A DNA stretch of 47,034 bases from Planoprotostelium fungivorum (GCA_003024175.1 MDYQ01000214.1:1-47034), one strand, 5' to 3'. Positions 1-12,107 are shown, numbered from the stretch's first letter. A program made the numbers and translations. Notes: a model not told the origin generated them from the sequence alone.

Positions 1-1
1 A

Positions 2-448
2 GCTGAAGGTGAGATCTTCAAGTCGATGGAATTGGAGTTGACCTCTGATCTCGATACAGATCAACAATCAGCGAACAGGACTCGACTGCCTGGACAGCAT
101 AATCGAGACGAAGGGGAGAGGTGAGTCCGAGGTTGATGTGATACCCCTGATTATGGAGATGGAGATCACCTCTGATCTCGATGCAGATTGACAATCACTC
201 AACAAGACTCGAACGCCACATCACTGGGGCCAAGATAAAGGGGAGAGGTGACGATGCTGTTGATGATAATGAGTGGGAGATGACCTCTGATCTCAATGCA
301 GATCTATCACTGGGACCAAGACAAAGAGACAGGTGAGTCTGATGTCACTGATGTGGTGATTATGAGGGTGGTAGGAATTAGAATGGGTGAAGATGAAGAA
401 TTCATTGATATGGATACAGCACAGTTTGGAAGACTGATACATGTATGA
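2..448 (+). CDS. 3' end of an unrecognised repeat-containing protein (partial, entering from the left edge)
   Basis: From base 2 the + strand is open as acidic, Ser/Thr-containing sequence (LELTSDLDTDQQSANRTR) up to a GTGAGT donor at 121. A related segment at 283-332 reads EMTSDLNADLSLGPRQRDR up to another GTGAGT donor at 333. Splicing out a 34-nt intron there joins in frame to VVGIRMGEDEEFIDMDTAQF, ending at TGA 446-448, with an AATAAA polyadenylation signal at 455-460. The middle repeat copy carries a stop in the equivalent frame, so the exon join between 121 and 283 is not resolved. No family is recognised. The gene is inferred from splice signals, acidic coding bias and the polyadenylation signal; it could also be a decayed gene. 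Confidence 0.35.
30..335 (+). repeat. Degenerate tandem repeat, three copies of about 115-127 bp
   Basis: The phrase ACCTCTGATCTCRATRCAGAT recurs at 41, 168 and 283, and each copy ends in a RRGASAGGTGA-like segment (near 114, 241 and 325) that includes a possible splice donor. The copies differ by many substitutions and by length. The repeat may represent duplicated exons of the partial gene entering from the left. Confidence 0.6.
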
Positions 449-460
449 AACTATAATAAA

Positions 461-778
461 CATTGAAGATGAGATTGTGCTTCTATACTATTGCTATATT
501 ATTGACTAACTCTCTGCACTTTCATTTCATTGTGTATCGTGGCACTTTGTTGATGAATATACTTCACATAGACCTTCAGTACAAAGACAGATGAAAGATG
601 ACACCAGTGTAAGGATAAAGCAGAAAGCAACAAAAATCTAACATAGAATCTAGGGAAAAGCATATACACTGACAATAAGAGCATATTTTGCCAATTTATC
701 CACCAGCATTGGACATTGTTGTAAGATTGTATTGATCTTGTCAGCCCCTGTGGACTACTAGACTCTCTCTTAGATGAA
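461..778. other. Intergenic, nothing recognised
   Basis: AT-rich sequence between the AATAAA signal of the left-edge gene and the palindromic element. The only open frame (499-783, - strand, 94 codons) shows no motif, has atypical composition and runs into the palindrome, so no gene is called. Confidence 0.5.
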
Positions 779-1433
779 GACACAACAACCTTTTGGTTCT
801 CAGATGCACTTCAAATGCACGTTTATTATATATTCCCAACATCTACAATGATAAATAATTGGCCCAATTATTGTCCTGATTATTTACATCTACAATCTAT
901 TTGTTAATTCTACCTTTTCCCTTTGCTCTTTGTAATCCACAGAGCTCAGCATGTATTGCTCTACATCCTGACAATTGTGACCTGTTTCTGACTCAGCCAA
1001 CTGTGCTGATTCCAATGGTATATGTCACAGTTCATAAAAACAATGCATATGATGTGTGCACTATTTTGATTTAACACACAGAGGCCTTTATCTCATGAAC
1101 ATCCAGACAAAAAAACTGAATATGCCACCATGTAGCCCAGGTGATTTTACACCTGGGTAAACTAAGAAAACAGACCTGACACCCTCCCTAAATGAGATAT
1201 GGCCTTGTGTGCGCTATTTTGAAATAATACACGCTGTCAGGATGTAGAGCAAATACATGCAAAGTATTGTGGATAGCAAAAGGTGAAGGAGAAAGGTAGA
1301 ATTAACAAATAGGATTGTAGATGTAAACAATTGGGTCAATAATTGGGCCAATTATTTATCATTGTAGATGTTGGGAATATATAATAAATGCACATTCAAA
1401 GTGCATAAGAGAACTGCAAGGTTGTTGCGTCAT
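779..1433. mobile_element. Long palindromic (foldback or MITE-like) element of about 655 bp
   Basis: The left arm from GACACAACAACC at 779 and the right arm ending GGTTGTTGCGTC at about 1433 are inverted copies. Shared blocks include TATATTCCCAACATCTACAA, GATAAATAATTGGCCCAATT, TTTGTTAATTCTACCTTT and GCTCTACATCCTGACA, separated by small indels. The inner part continues the palindrome (a block around GTGTGCRCTATTTTGA on both sides) down to a perfect 8-bp hairpin CCCAGGTG/CACCTGGG at 1136-1157. The left arm carries about 80 extra bases (974-1054) absent from the right. The element is AT-rich and has no coding potential. It resembles a non-autonomous foldback element; no clear target-site duplication could be assigned. 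Confidence 0.75.
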
Positions 1434-1746
1434 TGTCTAGAGTCCAACAGTCCATAGGAGACTACCATCATAGATCATTAAGATCTTACAGACCTTGGTT
1501 TCATACAAATGTTTCATCTGCAGACCCTGCCCATGGAAGTTTATCTCTTTTGTTTTTCTCAAGAGGCCACACATCAGGGTGCCCCTTCCTTTCAGTCTCT
1601 TCAATGCTGATTTTGTGAAGAAGATCTCTCTCTTCTCTTTGAGGGCCTTTTTGTACTTGGTTCCTCCAGGAGAGGAACACTCATCTGGGACATCCACAAG
1701 ATGGACAATGTGACAGGCTTCCATAGCATTTATTACAAATTTGGGA
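1434..1746. other. 3' flank of the receptor kinase gene
   Basis: No gene supported. It lies just 3' of the receptor tyrosine kinase stop codon and presumably holds its 3' UTR and terminator. Open frames on both strands here (1433-1817) lack motifs and overlap the kinase C-terminus antisense or out of frame. Confidence 0.45.
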
Positions 1747-4700
1747 TTATACGTCATTATCATAATGCATGTTTGCATCTGGGTACAATGATTGGTCCAC
1801 ATGATTCTGTGAACCATAGATAGAATCTTGGTAATGTGGTGCAGTAATAGATACAGTCTGTGTTGATCTCACAGGAACTAACACTGCATGGATGTGCTCA
1901 CGTGGCAGATTATTGTACATCTCTCTCATCTGCACATAAATGTCTTTGAATGAGGGTCGTCTCTCTGAGTCAAATTCCCAACAGTCACAGAGAACATCAA
2001 AGAGCTCTTCTGGACATCTACAACAATCAATCATGTGTCTCAAATTATGATGGTGTCACCTGAATGGCCTGTCAAGAGTACCTTTCTCTTCCACAACGTA
2101 GGTTGAGACTTGTGCATTTGAAGGAAGGTGGTAGTAAGGCACTCTGCCTAATGTGAAGATTTCCCTGGCATGTTGATAAAGTTTCTCAAAAAAACCCTCA
2201 CCATGTGACAACACCAAAGCTCCACACATCTGACTTGTATGTGCTGACATTGTACAAAATGGTCTCTGGTGCACACCATCTAACTGGCATCACCTTGTCT
2301 TTTGCCTCATACACATTGTTCTCCCTGCTCATACCAAAGTCTGAAATCTGAGTCTTTCAATATTCTTCCTCTTTTGTTCCTCACCTTTATGTGCCTCATT
2401 GAGTTGATGAGAATATTCCTTGCTGCCAGATCTCTATGTATGACTCCCCTTGATTGCAGATACATCATACCCTTCACAATGTCAAAGCACATCTCAATCA
2501 GATGATTGTCTGTCAAATCCTTCTGACTCTTCTTGAGATACCTATAGGTTTCAGCACAGTGTTGTTGCACACCACTCACTCATCAAGGGAACCTTTGTCA
2601 ACATATTCAAGTACCATCAAGAACTGGTTGTTATAATGGGTGACGCCCAACAGTCTCACTACATTGGGATGATTCAGTCTTCTCAGTAGGTGGATCTCCT
2701 CTCTCCATTTTGTTTCCATCTCAGGATTCAGATTCTGGCAAATGATCAGAAAAGAATCTGCTGCCAACTCTCACCTTGAGGCCCTTGAGGGCAACAGTGG
2801 TCTCATTCCACTCCCCTTTGTACACTTCACCAAAGTGGCCCTTGCCAATGATCTCTTGCACCTGCACTGTCAATCCACCTCCCTTCATATGCACTCACTG
2901 TCACATCATCTAATATCAGATCAGACAGATTGAGTCTCTGCATCTCTTCCTCTAGCATCATTTTGGATTTCTTGTGTAAGTGATGACGCCTGGCAAGTAC
3001 TAGCAAGAGTAGAAGAACCAGGAGGAAGAAGACACTGCAGATAACAATAGCAGCTATTGCACCCTGACTGATGGATTGAATACCCTTCTGAATTAGGATG
3101 CAATATGTGATTTGATCTACTGATGGTCACGTGATGTTTTAGTGTTGATCACCTTGAATACTAGACGTGTAATGGTTGGGACATTGTACTGAATTCTGTG
3201 TACCAGATATCACGGAATCAGATGACATGGAGATGTCATTCTCACCCAAAAACCTGATTTTTTCATCAACATATGTGTGTACATGATATGATGACTCACT
3301 CAGAATTGGATGTGGATAAGCTGGCAGATTGTAACATGATGCTACTACCATTGTTGGCATGGTTATCATTGAATACAGTTGTCTTCACATAAGGTTTACC
3401 TCCTTGTATGTACAGGGCACCTCCAGTGTCTGCAGTGTTGGAGCTGAACATTGAGGATGTTACATACAAATCTGTTGCTGTCTCTTGGCGGGTCAAGCTT
3501 GATGTTTTGATGAATATAGCTCCTCCACTATCCTCAGCATGATTGGAAGAGAAATTGCAGGTGTCTAGAACCACCTGCCCCCTTCCATCTTTGATGATAT
3601 TAGAGATGAATGTAGATTAGATTGTGACATCACCTGATACATAGACAGCTCCTCCACTGTCTGAGGCTGCGTTCCCATGGTAACTACAATTGGACATGTT
3701 GATTCCTTTTGTTCTGGCGCTCTTGGAGATGTACACAGCTGCTCCACTTGTTCCTTGATTCCTGAATAAAAGTAAAGAAAAGATCTTGCCAGTGTTCTCA
3801 CCCAGCAAAAGATCCATTTGATATCACAATGGTAGTGATGGAAGAACCATCAAAATATAGAGCAGCTCCATTGGACATGGCTGTGTTGTTGTGTGCCCTC
3901 AGATTCTGTGCAAAAAAGGAGAAGGAAGGAGAATTGACATAGATTGATCCTCCATAGATCTTTTTCATCTCAGATATCTTTCTGAAATTCTTCTCACCTG
4001 GTTTTCAACAAAGGTCTCATTGTAGATCTCCAAATCACCACTTCCTGTTACCTCCAGTGTTCCACCTTGTGATGCCACATTGCTTTTCCATTGATTGTTG
4101 AACAGTATCAAGTGTGAAGATGAGATGTACCCCCCAGCTCCATTGGGAGATGTGTTTCCAAAAAACAAAGAAGAAGAAATGTTTGTTGATCCCTATCTAC
4201 TTCAATTGATATTCAAATGAGAACATCTTACCTGTGTTGTAGATGACAGATGGAAGCAACCTCCAGATGTGGTCGCTGTATTATTTGCACAAGTCCATCT
4301 TTGGACAGACAAGAGAAGGTTCCCTGATACGTACAGTGACCCACCAGAGGCTCCAGCAGCATTTGAGTCACTCTTCCATCCCCCCACACTCATTCTCCTG
4401 CAGTGATTGACATACAAGGCACCTCCAGAGACAACTGCTACATTTCCAGTGGTAGAAAGATCTGTGATGCTTGTGTTGTAGATGTTGCCCAACCATATGG
4501 TACCTCCAGATAGTTCTGCCGTGTTGTTTGCGCTGTTGTAGGAAGTCACACTCAGGGTGAATACAGTGGATATGTAAGTAGTTCCACCACTGAGTCCTGC
4601 AGTGTTCGAGTCACTTGTCCAGTTGTTGATGTATACAGAAGCACAGTTCTCTGCGTATAGGACACCGCCGGACTGGCTGGCTGTGTTTCTCTTGTTTGTC

Positions 4701-7700
4701 CAGTTGATCAGAGATAGCAGATTGTATCCACTCATGTAAGCTCCTGCACCGTTGAAGATGGCATGGTTGTCTGTCATGAGGATGTCTGTCACACATCAGT
4801 GTCACATCAACGTACAATAGTCACCCAACATGGTCACCGTAACGTTGGATTGACCTTGAGTGTTGCGGAGGTACACAGCTCCTCCAATCGATCCACTGTT
4901 CCCAGAAAAGACACAATCTGAGATCTGGATGACATTGCAGTTGGTAGAGATGTAGATTGCTCCTCCACTAGACGCTGAGTGCAGATTCTCAAATCTCGAT
5001 TCCATGATGTCTGTGGGAAATGAACGGAGACCAACAGAATTTGGCTCACTGATGACAGATATTGGACCGGTGATCTGTATTCCACCACCACTGCTGTCAG
5101 CAATTTGATTCTTCATGATGACATCTCTCATGCTGAAGTTTCTGATGTTTCCTGTGTGGTAGATTCCAACACCTCCCACGCCCACGTTCCCATCAAATGT
5201 ACAATTCACCAACAACACTGAAGAGATCTGACGCGTGTCACAGATGACATGCCACGTGATACTCACGTTACCAGCGTTGAAGATAGCCGCACCTGACAGC
5301 CCTTTGTTTCCAATCATATCAACGTTGGTGAGAGCGAGTGAGCCGATAGAAGCCTGAGATGCAACTTGTATGCATCCACCACTGAAACCGCCATTGTTGT
5401 TAATGAACACGCCATCGCTGATGTTGTACGTTCCATCACGGCCTGTCAGGATGAAGATGCTCCCTGAGGAGTCAGATCATGGAGAATTCTCCCAGTCATC
5501 CCACCTCCCACAAAAGGCCCGTGGTTGTTTGCCATTCTGAAACGGCTCAAAGTGAAGGACTGCAGAGCAGAGTTGAAGTACATGGATGCCCCGAAATTAT
5601 CCGCAGTATTCTCTGAGATTTCCGCATCTGTCCTCCACGTCATTCTCGCTTGTACGCAGAGATGTTCACCTGTGATCGATATCCAACTGCCATCAGAGCC
5701 ACTGTCACTGTAGAGACATCCCCCACTGACACCAGAGTTCTTGGTGCAGGTGAATCCTTGAATATTCACTTGGGCTCCGTTCGTATAGATGGCACCCAGA
5801 TCTGAGGAACCCTCCATCAACGTCAAGTTGTAAAGCTGGATTGATTCTGACGTTCAATCAGTCAATCAGATGTTAAGCTTGGCTGAACTCACTGGCAGAG
5901 GTGATGCGAACAGCAGGACCCCCACTGAAGTTTACAAAAGTGTCATTGGTGGAGATCCAATTGACCCCAGTGGCCCCCACACCTGACGCGTCCGTGGTAG
6001 AGTCATACGCACGACAGGCCCAGAAGTAATTGTTCTCCGTCACCGCATTTCCCGAGTTGAGATTCATTGGATTTAAGCAGAGGATGAACTGATTGTCACT
6101 GATGGTGGCAGAGATGGACCCAGACAGTGAGATGAGAGATGAATCAGAGGCCATACCTGAGAGAATGAATCAAACGTTCATTGAGAGACTCACGGCTAAA
6201 GTAGCAGTTTTGTATGGTGACAAAACCGATGAGAGAGACGACCACGGAGGGTCCGGTTCCAGTGAATGTGGAGTGAGAGAGTTGGAAAGTGGTGAAGACA
6301 GAAGAGATGAAGAAGGGACCTCTACAAGCGGAAGGATAATATGTGGCGTAGTTACCATTCTTACCAAAGAACGTAGAGTTTTGGATGTCATAGAGTTGAA
6401 TGCCTTGATAGTACTGATGGAGTGAGTCGATGTGGGAACGGTGAACGCACCTGAGGGTTTCTCGTGACCAACATGCAAGAGTCAGTATTGATTAACTGTG
6501 CTCGTCAGTCTTTTGAATATCTTGATGCAATCTTTCATTGATCCTTTGTGTGGTTTCTTGTGAATCGATCGGTTGTTTATGGAATCACGATGAATAGGTG
6601 AAAGATCGATATATCACCTGCGAGCCTCGTACGCGGAAAAAGACAGAGTTGTAGATCAAGTAGCGTTTGAGAGTCTGCACGTTTGGCATGTCCACCTATT
6701 TGTCTCACTTTCGGTCAAAAAATAAATCTCTTACCGTGAGAGCGTAGCACTTGTCAAAAATCAGGTCACCCACCACCCCCGTGGTGTAGATGAAAGGTAC
6801 GACGGTGTCCTTGACTTTCCCTTGGGTCACATTACAACGAACCAGAGAGAGGGTCCGAACATCTCCTCTCATGAACAGGAATGGTTCGTACATGTCTTTA
6901 CCCCCCACCAATGCGATGTCATACATGTACAACGTATTGATACCACTGATGTCGAGCTGACAATCTACAACGGTAAGTGAGAACTTTGGCAGGAATCTCA
7001 CTCGTGAGGTTGGTCTGTCCCATGGTACTACCACGCAGTGTGACTGCCCCACTGGGAGATGAGAACAGGATGGCGGGGCCAAAAGCAGAGCAGTTGTAGA
7101 CGCCGGGTGGTAACTGGATGTCTAACGTTGAACCATTCATCTGACCCAGGAACCTCAAAGCTGCTACGGGCAATCGGCTCAAAGTGGTCTGATCTGCTCC
7201 CGTGTGATTACACCATCTCGTATAGACACTCACTCGATTGGAAGAAGTAGAAGTCGAAAGATACGATCTGCTGTTCTCCAATGACCAATGAAGCCAACCG
7301 TTGAGAGGATGTATTTGATCGACACGTGCAAGATAAAGTGTAATTGGCCAGCAGGTAATGATCACACGTGAACCCCTCTCCTACCAATTGGATAGTCTCT
7401 GTTGAATTCAACCCCTTCAATTCAGATGTGGATATCTGGATGTCTTCTTCCGTGTTGGCTGCGAAACATGAGGATGGGGTGAGAGTGAGGCGAGATGTGA
7501 GAGAAGGAACTCACCTTGAAGGATCTGGTTGCTGATCGACAGGCATTTTGTTGTATAGACGGCTGTTATCGTGGCGTTGTTGGTACTATTGGTATTGAGC
7601 GAAAAGAAGTTCCGATCGACTGTCTGATCGCAAATGATGTCCACAGATACAGAGATGATCCGATCTCCTCGGGTAGTGAAATGGGATACGTTGATTCCAA

Positions 7701-8110
7701 CCGATCAGACACCCGTGAAATAAGAGGTGAGGGGATCATAACTAGCAGAATACGTTCCAATATCCTGATTGTCCATCACACAAATGAAGGCATTTGGTGT
7801 GGCGAGACATTCTTGAGAAATGTTGGATGGTCGATTGAGTGTTCTGAACAAGTTCAGATTGATGCGTACTCACAAGACTCACCCGCAGGGCTGCCACCAG
7901 ATAGAGTATCGGCTATTCGATGCAAAATAGTTCCCGCTGAGACCACATCAGATCGAGGGTGTAGGATCTACAAGATGCACACCTTATCTCGCCAAGACCT
8001 CTACCCCAAGAAAGATCGACATACCCGCTATCATCCATCTGTTTGCAGCCCTGAGCATGTACGTGAGCAAACAGTAAGACCACCAAAGTAAAGAAGCATG
8101 TTTGACTCAT
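1747..8110 (-). CDS. Receptor tyrosine kinase with Pmp-like parallel beta-helix ectodomain
   Basis: Multi-exon gene, product roughly 1,700-1,800 residues (estimate). It starts at ATG 8110 with a signal peptide (MSQTCFFTLVVLLFAHVHA). The ectodomain holds at least a dozen FxxN / GGAIY-type repeats, for example FSSNTADTGGALYI near 3430 and FSGNSGSIGGAVYL near 4890, the pattern of chlamydial polymorphic outer-membrane proteins and other right-handed beta-helices. One membrane segment (AIAAIVICSVFFLLVLLLLL, about 2990-3065) is followed by a basic juxtamembrane stretch. The kinase domain (about 1900-2860) has IGKGHFGEVYKG, VALKGLK, HRDLAARN, ISDFGMSRENN, PVRWCAPE and SDVWSFGVV, which define a true tyrosine kinase. 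It ends YPDANMHYDNDV at TAA 1747. Short GTGAG..AG introns join these exons in frame. The ligand is unknown; the beta-helix suggests glycan or surface-protein recognition. Exact exon borders in the ectodomain are uncertain. Confidence 0.85.
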
Positions 8111-8375
8111 GCCCTTCGATCTGTCGGGTTCCTCTTTTGATTTGCTTCCAGAGGGCTTTCCTCACTTCCGTCGAGTGCGACCGTCACGTGACCAATGGGA
8201 ACGTAAGGGGATTACATTTCTTTAGACATAAAACTTCAGAAGAACAAAGGCGGCTCTGCCACAACAGCAACAGACATGATACTGAATACATGGACCTCTC
8301 CATCCCCTCATTCGTTTAAAATAGAATCCTACCATCACAGATGTTTTACTTGCACAGAATTGACAATGGCCCAAA

Positions 8376-11300
8376 TTACACCACCTTACATCCAATCCCC
8401 TTCCGTTTTTCTGTGAAACGATCAGTCCATGCGATCTCATCACAATCATTCACATCGTTTGTCCGAGGGGAATGTGACGGAAGACTCCGACTTGCATCGT
8501 CTCGTGAGGTGATACTCGGATGGCCCCCTGTCTCGGTCATTCTTCTCCCCTCGACGTTAAGACTCACACGTGTGTCGTTGAACAGATCCTTCATGATGGC
8601 GAACGCCTTGATGGCCAGCCACTTCCAGTTGAATCCCTTCACTTTGATGGACTCTGCGTGGATGTAATATTGCGTCAGCTCGTGTGTCGGCAGGCCGCAA
8701 TACTTCTGTGCCAATTCGATGATGGCCGTGATGCGTGGACGATTCTCGATGTATCCGTAACGAGAGGTGATGGAGTAACATCCCCTTCCGTGGGTGATCA
8801 CCGTCAGCTTCTGGTCTTCCTCCACCGTTGGCCTCTTCACGTTCTCTAATCTCAAGAACACGACTGTTTCATCGTGAGAAGGAGCAGAATGAACGGAATC
8901 GTATCAATCGATTTGAGCTCACCGATGCGAGGAGCCGAACGAGAGAAGGTGAGGTAAGAAGCGAAGCACTCTGGAACTTGCTCTTTCTTATCCATGTTCG
9001 TGGAGACGAACACACCCATCCCTGTCCATCTCATCATCCTGAACGAGATCCACCTCACCTTCCCATCTGCTGATGGTCTTCAGATCGATTCCACTGTTCG
9101 TCTCCAGTATACGGTCGAGAGAGGCTGTCTTATCTCCCTTCAGACGATCTACCAGGCTCGCACTGCTCTCTCGTCATGACCTGTGACCTCTCATCATCGA
9201 CTCACTCTCCGATCTCTGTGCTCTCCTTCAAGTCCATCCTTCTGAAACGGAACTGTCGACTCACTCGCAGGAATCTGATGTTTGTCATCGAGGCGTTCTG
9301 GACGTTGACCCACCTCTGCAGTTCGACTCGACCGATGAGCCAGCTGAACATGATGAAGGAGAAGAAGGCCGCGATCGCCATAGCTGGCCATCTGAATAGA
9401 ATGAGCATTTATCCTTTTCGATGTGATGTTGTGATGATGTTGTGATGTTGTTGTGATGATGTTGTGATGATGTTGTGATGATGTTGTGACGACGTTGTGA
9501 TGACGTTGTGATGACGTTGTGATGATGTTGTGATGTTGTTGTGATGTTGTGATGATGTTGTGATGATGTTGTGATGATGTGAAGGTGTCATGAATCACCC
9601 GGAAGCTTCTGCGGTCAATACAGAGCCCGTTCCAAGGATGAAGATGATGTCGCTGAAGATAACCAAGATCAAAATGGGGAAGAGCAGGATCCACCACTTC
9701 TTCGAGTGTTTCTTCCCCCAGACGAAACTAATTACGTCATCCTCTCTACCAGAGGAATCGACTCACACTACAACGAGGGAGTAGAGCACGGTGGTGGTCA
9801 GCATCAGAAGAGCCACGGCAAAACTGTAAATCTCCGTGATCGTTCCATCGTCATCCGAGTGGAATCCCAACACGACGGCGAGACAGGCGATCATGAGGAC
9901 CTGGTTGATCTACAACGAGTCAGGGTGGAGAGCGAGAGGAGTGAACCTGAGGGAGATAGACGCATGCCATGAAACCAGAAGTCTTTGTGATGGCCACGGG
10001 AGGAAATAGTCCCAGATTCACCGCCTGAGAGATGGTAGCAAAGACACCACCCACTATAGAGGTTAGGGGATGGTTCATGTGTCTGTGATGGAAATTCACG
10101 TTGAGATGCCAAGAGGAGCATGATGAAGGAGATGCCGATGAAGATGTTCCTGGCTGCACCGGCACCCGGTAAGAGGGCTAGACTCACCTGAAGAATATCC
10201 ATGAGAAAGACGTTGTAGATCGATGCAGAATCACCTGATCCCACAGATCGGAAGCGTCTTCGGAGATCAATCGACCACCGATGCCCAGGTAGCTATCACA
10301 GTCAGTGCCACGTGAAATACGATGACATCACCTGACGATGAGACAGGGTAAGACCAGGACGAACCAACAGATTCGAACGGACCTAGCACCAAAGTCCCCC
10401 ATGTCAGCGTAGATGGTCTCCATTCCTGCCACGGCCACGAAGCAGTGACCGATTTGATTCAACACAGCGACGAAATCGTGATTCTGGAATGTCTGTCCGA
10501 TTCAGTTCCGCTCCTCTTTATCTCGCTCACGTGCAGGAGGTAATACCCAGCCGATGCTGGATTGAAGGCTCTCAAGATCATCGGTGCTTTGGTGATTCCG
10601 ATGATGCCTGAGGGAAGATGAGGTGATGTCACGTGATTCCATGTGTGACACGATGTGACGATGAGGTGAGATGAGATAGGATGGAATAGACAGATTCACC
10701 CGTGATGCCCGTGAAACAGAACCACATGAGAACGAAAGGACCGATGACGATACCGAAACGATCTGCACCGAAGCGATTGCACTGATAGATGATGATCACT
10801 GCCAACGCTGTCAAGAGGAGGATGACCCCGGGAGACAGTGTTTTACTGTTTGGAACTCAATTGAAGTCGAACAGAATAGACTCACTGTGGATCAACGATA
10901 CTGATGGCTTTGGAGATCTTCACGGCGGGAGAGATGGCACCCTGTCCGATGATGAGACTTCCTCCCACGATGGCGATGACTCTGCATGATCTCTTCAGAC
11001 GCGCTGTTGACTCTGTTAGAAGTGGAATAAGTGGAATCATCACCCCCGAGGCCGTCCTGTTTCAAGAGAATGGCACAGAGACTGAAGGTTCCACCCTCTC
11101 CATGATTACTGAAGGTAAGTCACCCGAAAGCCTCTCTCCTGATACTCACTTGGCCGTCAAGATGAGAGCCATGTATTTGATGGTAGCGTGAATCATGATG
11201 GACCATATGATGAGACTGATTGCCCCAAGAACCTTATTCTGTCAGACCGTCATTAGAATGGCTGTGTGTCACCGCTTCCTCCTTCTCTTCTTGGTCCGGG

Positions 11301-11577
11301 TTGTGATCTTTGCTGTAATGGAAGGGATGGACAAGACTATGTGATGTTATCAATCGCTGAGGAATTGAGCTTATCAGTTGCAACTCACATCTGAGAGGTA
11401 GAAACGTCAGGGAAGATTACACCCAAACACTTGATACAAAGCAGTAGGAACCCCCAAAATGTTCTTAATCTGTGTCATTACGAGAGCGAATCGCATTCGG
11501 GCACCTGCTGATGGGAACAATGTGATCTGAGTGCCGGGCGTGTTCGTGATGAGATAGCAGAGCGTGTTCCTCGGCAT
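8376..11577 (-). CDS. KUP/HAK/KT-family potassium transporter
   Basis: High-affinity K+ uptake permease of the K_trans family, about a dozen membrane segments expected. Family landmarks in order on the - strand: GVPTALYQVF at the position of the canonical GDIGTSPLY (11420-11460); VLGAISLIIWSIMIHATIKY (about 11175-11240); NHGEGGTFSLCAILLKQ (about 11060-11110); IVGGSLIIGQGAISPAVKIS (about 10910-10980); IIIYQCNRFGADRFGIVIGP (about 10740-10800); VAGMETIYADMGDFGARSVR (about 10380-10440); ISQAVNLGLFPPVAITKTSG followed by VNQVLMIACLAVVLGF (about 9850-10050). The cytosolic C-terminus includes LAIKAFAIMKDLF and ends at TAA 8376. A simple-repeat intron lies at 9420-9590. The start at ATG 11577 is the first Met in frame with the first plausible exon and is only moderately sure; the N-terminal motif is degenerate. 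Confidence 0.85.
9420..9590. repeat. Simple repeat (TGATGTTG)n inside an intron
   Basis: Nearly pure reiteration of GATGTTGTGATGATG-type units with occasional C substitutions, within the potassium transporter gene. On the - strand it reads as artificial His/Asn/Thr/Ile-rich frames. Confidence 0.9.
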
Positions 11578-11768
11578 CCTTCTTGCCGCGAGTCATCTAC
11601 TTCTCGAGCGGTTTTGGTCAGCAAGAAAAGGGCTGAAGCGCTTCTGTCAACTTGTTGTCTGTTCGTTTGTCAGCCAGCCGATTCTACAACCCTACTCCGG
11701 AGATAATTAGTCTAGTGTTACTCGCAATATACACATATGCATAGGCGGATGGAAATTCATCTACACCT

Positions 11769-11839
11769 GGCTCCATAGTTTAGAGGTAAAATTCCTGCTT
11801 TGGGTGCAGGAGGCCCGGGTTCGAGTCCCGGTGGAGCCC
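11769..11839 (+). tRNA. tRNA-Pro (anticodon TGG)
   Basis: A 71-nt cloverleaf: acceptor GGCTCCA pairs with TGGAGCC plus discriminator C; the D-arm contains AGAGGTA; the anticodon stem CCTGC/GCAGG encloses loop TTTGGGT (anticodon TGG, reading CCA and other CCN codons); the T-arm is CCGGG-TTCGAGT-CCCGG. The internal B box GGTTCGAGTCC is present. No intron. A TTTT Pol III terminator follows within about 10 nt. CCA is not encoded, as expected in a eukaryote. Confidence 0.95.
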
Positions 11840-12107
11840 CTCTGTTTTGCTTCTGTACAGTATCATCTATTGACTGTTGGAAACTTAATCATGTAGAACG
11901 CTTGTATCTCGTGATCACGCCATGTTGCCGTCCTCTGACTCGCTATGGTATAGAGTCAGCACTAACTATCCTTTTGTCGATATCGTATCTCTCAGACTTC
12001 TCTTCTCGCGGTATGACGGACGATTGTCATTTAGGCTTTGTCATTCGTGAAACGACGAGAATTGTCTTTCGTGTTGGGTCACCAGAGAATCCAATTTCCA
12101 AAACACG

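Noticed and set aside
499-783. 94-codon frame on the - strand
   Set aside because: No motif, unusual composition, overlaps the end of the palindromic element and lacks splice or promoter context.
6170-6478. 102-codon frame (-) as a separate gene
   Set aside because: The adjacent frame gives beta-helix sequence (YYQGIQLYDIQNSTFFG) that continues the receptor kinase ectodomain.
9420-9590. Possible CRISPR-like array
   Set aside because: Pure short-unit microsatellite without spacers, in a eukaryotic intron.
9194-9697. His/Asn/Thr/Ile-rich 167-codon frame (-)
   Set aside because: Produced by the TGATGTTG simple repeat in an intron of the potassium transporter; no domain.
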